A stretch of 64,000 bases of DNA from Panicum virgatum (lineage: Eukaryota; Streptophyta; Magnoliopsida; Poales; Poaceae). The notes beneath the pieces were generated by a model. It searched no databases, was not told the origin of the DNA, and saw only the letters and a program-made list of their open reading frames with translations. Position 1 is the first letter of the stretch. The number at the start of each line of letters is the position of its first letter. Below, in pieces: positions 49,901 to 60,200 of the stretch. The stretch spans positions 30,191,339 through 30,255,338 of the forward strand of contig NC_053149.1 in NCBI RefSeq assembly GCF_016808335.1. The letters are read 5' to 3'. The translations under genes and the position numbers were made by a program.

Positions 49901-50540
49901 TTGGACGGTGGGCCCGCCTAGGCGAGGTGGTCCACCAGACAGCGGGGAAGGGAGCTCGGCGCGAGCAGGCGCAGGGAGGAAGAAAGGAAGGTAAGGGGTG
50001 GAGCTGACCGGTGGGACCGGCTTGGCAGAGAAAGGGGAGCAAGGGCGCGTCGCGCGTCGGGCTGGAGGACGGCCCTGACGCGTGGGCCAGACGGGGCAGC
50101 GAGGGGGAGCGGGCGCACGCTGGCAGGCGGGCCCGTGTGGGGCGACGCGGGGTGACTGTCAGGCGGAGTGGATCGGAGGCGGGCTGGGCCCAGGTCGCGG
50201 GTTGGGCTGCTGGGTGCAGCTGGGCCAAGAGAAGGAAGGCCGGGCTGGGGTTTTCTTTCTTTTGAGTTTTCTTTCTATTTACTATTCTTTTCTATTTCTA
50301 ATTCAAACAAAAACAACTAATTGAATTCAAACTAATTTGAATTCAAAACCTAACCACACAACAAAAGAAAAGATGCTCCAGCATGATGCAACAACAAAAT
50401 TAACCTATGATGGAATTTAATTATTTATTGAACAAAAGAAATTAGATTTAAATGCCAACTAAACACAATAAACCTTAGAAATTTGAATAAAGCCATTTAA
50501 ATTCATTAATAAATGCTGGAATTTAAATTAGGGTGTTACA
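46933..50540 (-). repeat. TK3 5' LTR (3608 bp)
   Basis: It pairs with 14506-16430 plus 28115-29850. It shows the uninterrupted TK2 target near 48852, a deletion of about 54 bp near 50155, and a long G run near 49597-49611. Confidence 0.95.
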
Positions 50541-51861
50541 GGAGGACTCTATGCATCACGCATGATCCACTGGGGAAGTTGTCCGGGTTCGGGGATGATC
50601 GGGGCGGCGTGCGCAGCGGTGGGGGCGGTCCTGCTCGGTGGAGCTCGCCGGCGTGGGCTGCAACGACGGCCCGGGGCCCGATTGGTCTCGGTTTTGGGGT
50701 CGGGAAGCACGCACGAGACAAGGGCAAGCTACTCACGGGCTTAGAGCGGTCTATAGCAACACGGCAGAGCCTACTCCACGGACCGGCGGCGCAGCTGAGC
50801 TACGGCGGGGTCAACTGGGTGCAACAGAAGAAAAGAAAGAGTGGGCAAAGGGCACGGCATGATCATTACCCTCGCATGATGCTGTTGCCGGCCGTAGATG
50901 TCGACGCGAGGCGGCGCAGGGGTGGAATTGTAGCAGCACAGGTGGAGGTCGACGGGCCTCCGCTGCAGCAATTCCCGGTATGCGGGGGTCGAGTTCGGCA
51001 GCCGCACCTCGGGGATACTCCTGGCCTTTGGGCGGAGCTTCTCCGACAGCTTTCTGTGGCGGGGACGTCGGGGAGCGTCGGGAACATGGCGGCGCAGGCT
51101 CCTACTCCGACTCCGAGGGTACGTCGGCGTTGTTAGGGTTTGGTGGGCGGCTGTGGAGGGAAGGGTGGAGCCCAGGGAGGCTGCAGGGGCATTTATAAGG
51201 CGGCGTGGTCGAACTTGGGCAGGCGTGCCGAGCGCGAAGATCACGGGGGTGACTGGGCCGGCCGTTGCGCGAGGTAGCCGGAGGATCCGACAGGCGGGCC
51301 CGGATGATCATCGAGACAGAGCGGGCTGGAACTGACAGGTGGGACCGACGGGTCGGTGCGGCGACGTGCAAGCGGGCGAGTGGCTCGCTGGGCCAGGAGA
51401 GCAGGTGTTGGGCCGCGCGGGGCGTGCGGGAGGGAAGGGAGGAACGGGCGACGCGGGTGTGGGCCGGCGATGGAGTTGGCCCGCGAAGGAAAAAGAAGAA
51501 CGGGCCGAGGTGGAGGATTCTGGGCCGAATGGAGAGGGAGACCACGGGCTGGGCTCAGGCTGGACTGGGTTTGGGTCTTCCTTTTCTATTTCTAGTTTTC
51601 TCTCTTCTTTTTTTTCTTTTCCAAACTTCACACTACCTATTTGAATTCAAATTTGAATTTGAATTCAACTCTAGCACTCAAACAAATAAAACAATGGTCC
51701 AGCATGAATGCACAAACAAGTTGAACCTAAGATAAATTTTAATTACTTTATGAAGCAAAAATAAATTATAAATACAAGGCTAAGAAAATTAAATCCTAGA
51801 AAATTAAATAAAACCAATTAAATTTATTATTAAATACTGAAATTTAAATTAGGGTGTTATA
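50541..51861 (-). repeat. TK0: old Tekay LTR, right surviving part
   Basis: It continues 13381-14505 after the GGAGG duplicate and ends GGGTGTTATA, a one-base change from the family end. A TATA-like TATAAAT is at 51191-51197 on the minus strand. The flank from 51862 is the Tat gag, in frame. No polypurine tract follows, so this is either a solo LTR or the 5' LTR of an element lying off the left edge. Confidence 0.86.
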
Positions 51862-52824
51862 GACCGGCTCCTGGATGGCAAGTGTTCTTGGCACAAGGAC
51901 GCAAACCATATTGCCCGGGAGTGCCGAGCACTCTCAAACGGCATCATCAAGGACGATGACTCCAAGCGACCCTGCCGCGACGACCGCGACAGGCCGAGTT
52001 GTTCCCGAACCACCCGGGCGCGCCCACGGAGGCGCAACTCGCTGAGGCGAGACGACGACGAGCAGAGGGATGATTCCCCAGGGAACTTCCAGGAAGAAGA
52101 CAGGGCCGTCAACTTCATATACGGCGGCCCCAGCAAGCCATCATGCCGGCGCAAGCTCAAGATGGATGATCGTGAAGTCAACCTGGTGTTCAAACACCCG
52201 GTTGAACCCCTGCAGTGGTTGGAGACACCGATCACCTTTGACCGCCGCGACCACTGGGTCCACCTGTCTAGGCTGGGTGCCAACCCCCTCGTGGTCAGCC
52301 CAGTGGTGAGCCAGGTCTGCCTGGCCAAAGTACTCGTCGACGGTGGGAGTGCCCTCGACATCATCTTCGCTAGCACATTGGAGAGCATGGGCTACAACAT
52401 GACCTCCCTGGTCCCATCTAACCAGGCCTTCTATGGCATCATCCCCGGAGCCGGTTCGACTCCGGTCGGCCGGGCCACCTTGGCGGTCACCTTCGGCACC
52501 CGCGACAACTACCGCACCGAGTACGTCAACTTCGAGGTCGCCGAGTTCGAGACCTCCTACCATGCCATCCTGGGAAGATCCTCCCTCGCCAAGTTCACGG
52601 CGATCCCCAACCACACGTATCTTCTCCTGAAGATGCCAGCTCCAAAAGGGGTCCTCTCGGTCTACGGAGATATGCAGACCTCCTACACGTGTGAGGCCAA
52701 TAACATCGAACTCTCTGACACCCTGGAACGATATAGGAACTTGGTGATTGTTGCCAAGGCAGCAAAGAACCTCCCAGTGGACCAGCAGCAGATCCCCGCC
52801 AAGGAGTCAACTTCTGAGTCGTAG
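51862..52824 (+). pseudogene. Tat element gag C-terminus and protease
   Basis: The frame is open from the TK0 junction to a TAG at 52822-52824, about 320 residues. It begins with a Cys/His knuckle-like motif (CSWHKDANHIAREC), then an Arg/Asp-rich stretch, then the VNFIYGG motif that usually closes Tat gag. The protease has its active-site motif as DGGS in VLVDGGSALDI and a second hallmark at AILGRSSL. The start of gag is missing because of TK0. In intact relatives the frame continues into RT; here the TAG breaks it. Confidence 0.85.
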
Positions 52825-53333
52825 TTCGTGCCAGCCGTGGCGACCAAGACCATCGTCCTCCGGGACGATGAGCCGCACAAGACCGCCATGATCGGGGCCA
52901 ACCTCGACCTGGCGTAGGAAGGCGCGCTTACGTCCTTCCTCCGGGGGAATTGTGATATCTTTGAATGGAAACCATCTGACATGCCCGGAGTCCCAAGGGA
53001 GGAGGCTGAGCACTGCTTAGATCTGGACATGAAGGCAGGACCCGTCAAGCAACGGCTCCGCCGCTTCGCGCAGGATCGAAAGGAGGCTATTAGGGTAGAA
53101 GTAACCCGGCTCCTCGCCGTCGATTTTATCAGAGAAGTCGAACACCCAGATTGGCTGGCAAACCTAGTCCTTGTAAAAAAAATGGTGAATGGAGAATGTG
53201 TGTTGACTATATCGATCTCAACAAACACTACCCTAAGGACCCCTTTCCTCTACCACACATCGATCAGGTCATCGACTCGACGGCTAGATGCGTTTTCCTC
53301 TCTTTTCTTGACTGTTACTCAAGGTACCACCAG
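52825..53333 (+). pseudogene. Tat element RT, N-terminal part
   Basis: It reads in the protease frame through a second stop at 52915-52917, and includes the conserved SDMPGVPRE, RLRRF and HPDWLANLVLVKK motifs. A frameshift follows at an A run near 53174-53181, after which another frame gives NGEWRMCVDY, DLNKHYPKDPFPLPHIDQ and SFLDCYSRYHQ. The sequence is cut at 53333 by the Cassandra-like element. Confidence 0.86.
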
Positions 53334-54114
53334 TGTGACATCCCGGCCCAGGGCTTAATAGGATTGATAGAATACTCATGTCAACAAGTTGCAACTTCTT
53401 TTCCGGAAGCTAATATCGAAAGAACTCCAAAGTTAAGCGTGCTTGGCCTGGAGCAATTTCGGGATGGGTGACCGACCGGGATGTTCTTCCCGGGTGCGCA
53501 CGAGTGAGGATAAAGTGTGTAGAAAAGACTGGTGTTGCTCTGTGAGGGTAGTCTATGTCCTATAAAGCTGCCAGAAGTAAGTGGGCCCGGTCTCGAGGAG
53601 GCGGGATGTTATAGAATAGTATCAGAGCAGACTCTCGCGGTTTCATAGGCACGTACGGGCGTAAGTGCACGGGCGTGTGGCGGCGCAGATGCCACCGGCA
53701 TGTGGACGGGCACGTGGCGGGTCAGTGCGCGGGCATCTGGGATGCGCCGTTGGTACTGGACGCACGAACGTCGCACAGGGACCATTGGCACTGGACGCAC
53801 GGACGTCGCACATGGGCCGTTGGTACTGGCCGTACGGGACGTAGCCAAGAGAGGACGTTCCTGGCTTGGGATTGACCGACGAGGACGTCGGTCTCTTAAG
53901 GGGGTGAGGATGTGACATCCCGGCCCAGGGCATAATAGGATTGATAGAATACTCATGTCAATAAGTTGCAACTTCTTTTCCGGAAGCTAATCTCGAAAGA
54001 ACTCCAAAATTAAGCATGCTTGGCCTGGAGCAATTTCGGGATGGGTGACCGACCGGGAAGTTCTTCCCGGGTGCGCACGAGTGAGGACAAAGTGTGTAGA
54101 AAAGACTGGTGTTG
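53334..54114 (+). mobile_element. Cassandra-like TRIM with 5S rRNA-derived LTRs, 3' LTR truncated
   Basis: The left LTR is 53334-53613 (280 bp, TGTGACATCCCG to CGGGATGTTATA). The internal part is 297 bp, with a TATCAGAGC primer site at about 53619-53627 and a polypurine tract at 53898-53910. The right LTR starts at 53911 and stops at 54114, lacking about 76 bp. Both LTRs carry a 5S rRNA-like stretch. Size, primer type and 5S content fit the Cassandra family. Short tandem repeats lie at about 53750-53840. No coding region is present, as expected for a TRIM. Confidence 0.85.
53422..53488 (+). promoter_or_regulatory. 5S rRNA-derived segment in left TRIM LTR
   Basis: AGAACTCC, AGTTAAGCGTGCTTGG and GGATGGGTGACC appear in the order and rough spacing of the internal promoter of plant 5S rRNA (A box to C box). 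The intermediate element is altered. A second copy is at about 53999-54065. It is not a 5S gene because the 5' half is missing. Confidence 0.82.
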
Positions 54115-54850
54115 GCCCTCAAGGAGTCGGATCAAGAGAAGACGTCCTTCATCACCCCCTTTGGGGCCTACTGCTACAACACCATGACGTTCGGCCTCAA
54201 GAATGCCAGCGCCACCTACCAGAAGGCCATTCAGAGATGCCTCCAGGGGCAGATCGGGCGCAATGCCGAAGCCTATGTCGATGATGTTGTCGTCAAGACA
54301 AAACATAATGATCAGTTCATTACGGATCTCTCCGAGGCATTTGAAAATCTCTAGAAATTAAAATGGAAGCTCAACCCAACCAAGTGTGTGTTCGGTGTCC
54401 CGTCCGGAAAACTACTCGGCTTCATAGTCAGTAGCCGGGGCATCGAAGCCAACCCCACCAAGGTCAATGTCATCAGGTTCATGAAGCCTCCCAGGAGAAA
54501 AAAGGATCTGATGAAGCTCACAGGGTGCATGGCTGCCTTGAGTAGGTACATATGCCGACTCGGCGACAGAGGCCTACCCTTCTTCAAACTTCTCCGGAAG
54601 TCTGACAAGTTCGAGTGGATCGATGATGCTTCCAAAGCATTCCAGGAGCACAAGGATTTTCTTACCTCGCCACCTATCCTAACAGCACCCAAAGATGGGG
54701 AAGTCCTCTTCCTGTACATCGCCGCAACCACCAACGTGGTAAGCACCGTCCTGGTCATCGAGCTAAACGAGCCAGGTGACGTCTACAAGGTGCACCGACC
54801 GGTCTACTTCATTAGTGAGGAATCAGAAGAAGTGCAGGCCTACAGGCAGT
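54115..54850 (+). pseudogene. Tat element RT C-terminus and start of RNase H
   Basis: It resumes the RT frame after the TRIM with KESDQEKTSFITPFG, FGLKNASATYQ and the catalytic AYVDDVVVK. A TAG at 54352-54354 breaks the frame, which then continues with LNPTKCVFGV, the LGFIVS connection motif and the FEWIDDASKAFQ region leading into RNase H. The homology stops at about 54850, where the Athila-like piece begins. Confidence 0.86.
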
Positions 54851-57470
54851 AGGCCAACCGGCCCAATACCCCTAGGCCGGCCGGCCTGGGCCTTTTCCTC
54901 CTCTGTTTGCTTCAATCTTTTACGAGGAGATGCCCCATTGAATTCCAAAGTTGAGTCTAGAGAATTGATACGAGTTTTGTGCACTCACTCCATCAGATTA
55001 TCATCACTTCATTGCTTGAGGACAAGCAAACGTTCAATCTTGGGGGGAGGTGGAGTAAGTGCATTGTGTTGCCAATGATTCCGAGGATCAAAAAGAAAGA
55101 AAAGAAAACTAAAAAAAGAAAAAAAGAAAAAAATAATGATGAAAAGCTCCTCGGTTCCGTTTGCTTCATTAAACTCCAAGTACTTTGAAGATTATTCTAT
55201 ACTCAATTATTCCAACCATGTGCAATCCGATAACAAGGACTTCAATTGTGCCTTGGGATCAACCGTTGCCATTTGCACATGTCCACCATCTAAAGTGTGT
55301 GTTCCATTCTCTCCCTCTCCACAAAGAAATTATTTTCCAATGGTCTTTTTGATGAGTCTCGGTAAATCCAAAAGAAGTATTTCTTGTTTTGATGATATCT
55401 TGATTATAATATCTTTTGTTAGGACTAACCTTTCCAGAGCTCCAGATAAAGCCTCACACATATATATGAGAGAAAAGAGAAAGTTCTAGCAAGTTTGAGA
55501 GACAAGATGAGCTGAGAGTTTCCATGAGCAAATTGCAATGAGGTTTAAATTATTGATCTTGGTTTAGCATTATTTATGGAACTTACTTTATTAATTCTGA
55601 GACTTGTTTAATTTTGAGAGCATGTGTTTAATAATTGTGGGGAAGCATTTAACTTGTATATACCTTCCACATTAAAAAAGCTGGTTACAACTTGAACTAT
55701 TAACTGCAAAATATTTTTGGGAGCATTGTGTTTTCTCGTGTATGATCAAGTGCAGGGATTGGACACCGAAAGGCAATACTGATTTTTATCAAAGACTTAC
55801 TCGAGGACGAGCAAGGTTTAAGCATGGGGGGAATGTTGGCGCTTCTTAAGTATCCATTTTATCCCCTGTTTAACTTTGATAATGGCATGAATTTAATATC
55901 AAAACACTAACCATCCTAACCTTGGCCTGATTATTGGTCGTTTTCGCATTTGCACATATATTTTGGAGGTACTTCGTTTTTGCAGGTTTTTGACCAATTT
56001 TGGAGCATGAAATGACGAGGCCCATGATCACGCAATAACATGAAGAAAGACGAAGGCCAAAAGCCCAAACAAAGGACCAAAGGCCATGACGACTAGAAGC
56101 CCGTTCATGCACATCCACCCTCCAATGAAGCCCAAAAGACAAAGCCCAAAAGATAAGATCGAGATACTTCGTGGCTAAGCAAAGCAAATAGAGATTTAAG
56201 GAATAATTCTCTGTCCTATCCTTTCCCTCGAAGAAATCTCAAAGATAACGACGTCCAACGGGGTGCAATCGTGAAAGGTATAAACTCCAGAAGACTTGGG
56301 GAGAAAGGAGGACGCGAGGCGGCGAGAAAATGGGCCAGGCCGGCCAGCCTGGGCCCATTGAACCGGCCGGCCCAGGCCCTTTTCGGGGAGTTTCGGCCTC
56401 CCCTTTGACCTAGGGTTTCCTGAGGCTATTTAAAGACCCCTCCCCCAGGCTCACGCAGAGGATCATTCGGGGAGATGATGCCAAGGAGCAGAGAAGATAG
56501 AAGGACACCTCTCGGAGAGCCGAAGGTCGTGCTAGTTGTCTAGGGGCTTCCCTAGCCGACGTGGGAACCTTGCAAGGAAGACCACGTCGAAGTTCTAGAG
56601 CTAGGATAATCAAGATCATGGTAGGGCCCCGGTTGTGATCTTGTGATGTATAATCATTCATGGTGAAGTTACTTGTGATTCCGAATCTTTAGCGACCATG
56701 TTCTCTCTTTCGATTTCGTTCTTTTCTTTGGGTTTGCTTCATCCTAGATCTATTATCGAGATAGATCGCTTAGCATGATATTGTAGTCATGGTGGCTAGA
56801 GGTTCATGGCGGAACTACCAAAGGGAGTTCGACTTGCTTCTGGGTGCTTTCGTCCTAAGGGGGGCGTCGTGATAGGGTGTTGCTTTAGTAGATGGGGGTA
56901 TCGAAGGATCGGATTGGAGATTTTGGGTTTAAAGATGCTTTTGATTGAGATTCACATTTGTCTTTCTTCACTACATCTGGCTTGAACTACAACATATGCA
57001 TGATCTAGGTGATCTAGATTGGTTAACTCTAACTTTCCCTTGCTACCTTCGGTGTTTGATATTTTTAGTAGATTAGATTCGTTTTACACCACCTCAACAC
57101 AAAGGATTCTCTATGTTAGTAGATTGTTTCTTGTATCTTTGGTTCCGTGGATTGATAAACCTTGGGGGAATACTCTAAGGGAAAAGCTACACGATCTCGT
57201 GCGCTTGCGGTATATAAATTGGGGCGCTAAGGAGCGTCAACAAGCTTTTCTGGCGCCGTTGCAGGGGAGCCGTCAATTTAAGATCCTATCTTACTTGCAT
57301 TCGTAAATATTTCTTTTTCTTGATTTTTCTTTTTGACCTTTTTAGATCTGTTATTTTTTTGTGCTAACTAAAAAAATGGATCTATTCCACGAAAATCAAT
57401 CTAATCTAGAGTTTGCTTTATTTTGCTTTATTTTTCTTTTATGTTTTAGATCTTGTATCAAATGTCTGCT
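54851..57470 (+). mobile_element. Athila/Tat-type fragment arranged internal end, LTR, internal start
   Basis: From left to right it holds a non-coding 3' internal tail with a polypurine tract at 55823-55833, one complete LTR (55834-57242), and a primer site followed by T-rich leader. No flanking LTRs are present, and the outer borders (placed to within some tens of bases) show no target duplication. About 170 codons of the Tat RNase H region are missing across it, so a deletion accompanied or followed the insertion. No gene is seen inside. The 3' tail has an A-rich run at about 55085-55135 and a second tract-like module at 55015-55060. Confidence 0.72.
55834..57242 (+). repeat. Athila/Tat-type LTR (1409 bp)
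   Basis: It starts TGTTGGCGC after a GGGGGG purine tract and ends GCGTCAACA. It has a TATA-like TATTTAAAG at about 56429-56437. Immediately after it comes TGGCGCCGTTGCAGGGGAG (57251-57269), close to the tRNA-Asp primer site used by Athila and Tat elements. Confidence 0.8.
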
Positions 57471-57784
57471 GGCTTATGGTGACTCCAAAGTCATCATACA
57501 GCAAGTCAACAAAGACTGGGAATGCACCAAGGAGAAGATGGATGTCTACTGCCGGGAAGCTCGAAGCCAAGTTCTATGGTCTGGAGTTCCACCACGTCCC
57601 CAGGGACAACAACGTGGCGGCAGATGCTCTGTCCAAGCTCGGATCCAAGCGACCCATCGTACCACCTGGCGTGTTCGTTCAAGCACTCAACAGCCCTACA
57701 GTCAAGATAGAAGAGGAACCTCCTACAAAGCCCGACTTGGTCCCGGCCATAGGGCAGAAAGTCCTGACTCTTGACACCGACTAG
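57471..57784 (+). pseudogene. Tat element second (archaeal-like) RNase H remnant
   Basis: YGDSKVIIQQVNKDW and the following residues match the additional RNase H carried by Tat elements. A shift near 57560 moves the reading to another frame with LEAKFYGLEFHHVPRDNN and AADALSKLGS, which ends in a TAG at 57782-57784. The start of the domain is lost with the deletion next to the Athila-like piece. Confidence 0.78.
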
Positions 57785-58930
57785 CGCTCCCCAATCATCG
57801 ACTTCATCAAGAACAACAAAAGCTATCCAAAGGGAAAGGAGCACGAGAAGCTTGCTCACCGGTGAAGCAACTATGTCGTCGTAGGAGCCGAGTTGTTCAG
57901 GCACTCGGCATTACACAGGATGAAGGAGTCTGACTCCTTAGCGATATCCACTCAGGTATATGCGGCAACCATGCCGGCGCCTCTACCCTTGTGGGGAAAG
58001 CCTTCCGATCAGGCTTCTACTAGCCCACAGCCCTGGCCAACGCATGAAACATCGTCAGACGATGTCTCGGGTGCCAGTTCTTCTCCAAGCAACAGCACGT
58101 CCCGGCTCAGGCCCTACGGACTATACTGCCTTCCTGGCCATTCGCTTGTTGGGGAGTCAACTTGGTGGGACCCCTAAAGACGGGCGTCGGTGGATACAAC
58201 CACATATTCGTGGCGATCAACAAGTTCACAAAATGGATGGAAGTCAAGCCAGTGACAGCCACTACAGCAGCCAAGGCAGCTGAGTTCATCGAAGAGATAT
58301 CGCACCGATTCGGGGTGCCTAACCGGATCATCATAGATCTGGGTACTTCGTTCACGGGCTCCGAGTTCTGGGACTACTGCCAAGAAAGCTGCATCGATGT
58401 CTACTATGCCTCCGTAGCGCACCCCAGGTGCAATGGCCAAGTCGAAAGGGCCAACGGCTTGATCCTCTAGGGGCTCAAGGCCAGAATTTTCTATCCGATC
58501 GAAATGTATGGTGCAAAGTGGCTCCAAGAACTACCCAGAGTAGTTTGGGGGCTTCGCACACAGAGAAGCCGGGCTACCGGTTATTCGCCATTCTTCATGG
58601 TGTACGGTTCTGAAGCTGTCTTGCCATAGGACATAGCTTTTGGTGCTCCGCACATTCAGAACTACAACGAAATGAAGTCGAAGCGACTCGATGCACAGAC
58701 ATCGACTCGGCAGAGGAGCACCACCTGACGGCCTCCATACAGCATGCGAGATATGAGCAGTAGCTCCGGCACTATCATGATCGCTACATCCACGAGCGCG
58801 ACTTCAACGTCAGCGACCTGGTTCTACGACGAATGCAGTCAACCACCGGCGCTCACAAGCTGTCCTCCCCGTGGGAAGGCCCCTTTGTGGTCAGTGGGAT
58901 AGTGGTTCCTAGATCCTACCACCTACAGAG
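57785..58930 (+). pseudogene. Tat element integrase, decayed
   Basis: It has fragments of the integrase in several frames. The zinc-binding region is recognisable but frameshifted near 57890-58080. The core begins in frame near 58130. The first catalytic Asp is replaced by Asn (AAC at 58159-58161, in a WGVNLVGP context). The second Asp (RIIIDLG) and the Glu (GQVERANG) remain. A TAG at 58468-58470 stands where Gln is expected, and more stops follow. It is not functional. The element at 58931 interrupts its last codons. Confidence 0.84.
58926..58930. repeat. Target site duplication CAGAG
   Basis: It is repeated at 62800-62804. The Tat reading frame joins exactly when the insert and one copy of the duplication are removed. 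Confidence 0.95.
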
Positions 58931-60200
58931 TGATAAGGACACGCCTACGATGCCCAGGAATGTGTCCGATCTTTCACAGTACAAACCAATAAGATAAGGA
59001 ACTTATTTTCCAAGCACGCAGCAATTAAAATAAATTAATCAATAATCTTTTGTGTTCAACAGCAGCAGCCGCAGGAAACAAGCAGACAACCAGTAACCCG
59101 ATAACAAATATTTTCCTTTGTTCTAAATAGCACCCGGTTCCCAGTTCTTGAATAGCACACACGAATCAAAAGTATATTGTGTCACAGGATAGCATCCACA
59201 AGTCTCTTTGAATATAATTAAGTAGCAACGCTAGCAGTATTATTTGTCAAATCTGAAACTCAGGCAGCGAAACCAAGTTCAATAGTGCACAGATTGACCA
59301 GGATAGAATAATGATAATTTGGTTCACAAGAACAAGCCGCAAACAGATTTGATTCCACGCAAGAGAGAGAACAAAAATCTTCCCAATATTAAACCTTGCA
59401 CCAAGATAAATAGATAAATAATGGATCTGGCTTACAACAACTGCAATCCAAATCACGAGCAGGTCCTTCCACCCGTGAGTAGCAACTCACGATCAGAAGA
59501 GGAGGGATCTCACCAAGAAATCCAAGCTAACGCGCCCGAGATGTAGCAACTCGATCACGCGCTCCACACAAATCCTAGAGGGATCGGAAGGGTAGATGAG
59601 ATCAGATGTTCTCTCGTTCGTAGGAGAAACCCTAGACAAGAGACACAAAAATATTCCAATCTAATCTCCTATTACAGAAGATGACTTCTAATATAGGCAC
59701 GCAGGCCTCAACTCTGACTTGGACTCAACGCACACACACCACCTGGTTGGATTCGACCAACACATGGAAACCACCACGTACGTGACCAACTAGCTATCCC
59801 AAAACCATTACGTACATGACCAATTACCTAGGACTCAAATGACATGCTACAAAATAATTAAGTAATAAAATATTGCGGCTACTATATATGTGAAATAGAA
59901 TAAATGATGCATCTTCACGTGAGCTCAGTAGCCGGCATGGAACCAAACTGAATTATACTTGGTTTCCACTTCATCTTATCTTCTAGTTTCTTGAGTAGAT
60001 TATTTCCCATAAAGGTCAGTCCGACTTTGCTGTTCTTGACCTCCTTGACACGATTCAGGTCAATATAAAAATCACCAAGCTTCATATAAGAATGATCTTC
60101 CAAATTATTTTTTAGTAATTCAAATGGAATAGAAATATTTGACACATTGGAATTCTTCCTAAATATAATAGCTGAAGCATGAGGAGCCATGGGCTCATCA
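58931..60200 (-). repeat. 3' LTR of the gag-protease element (1270 bp)
   Basis: It pairs with 61531-62799. Its first 286 bp on the element strand (60200-59915) are coding: they hold the end of the gag-protease ORF. Confidence 0.93.

Larger units (their letters stand above)
14506..50540 (-). mobile_element. TK3: Tekay element, intronless and itself split by TK2 and TK4
   Basis: It spans 36 kb, of which about 12.4 kb is its own sequence. The order is 3' LTR (split), Gag-Pol pseudogene (split), leader, 5' LTR. GGAGG flanks both ends. About 19 differences were counted by eye in the first 1.9 kb of the two LTRs, more per base than in TK2 or TK4. Gag-Pol has two CAG to TAG stops, and the primer site has one substitution. 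Its gag lacks the intron present in the other copies. Confidence 0.95.

Noticed and set aside
53422..53488. Functional 5S rRNA gene
   Set aside because: Only the internal-promoter half is similar, with an altered intermediate element, and it lies in two TRIM LTRs.
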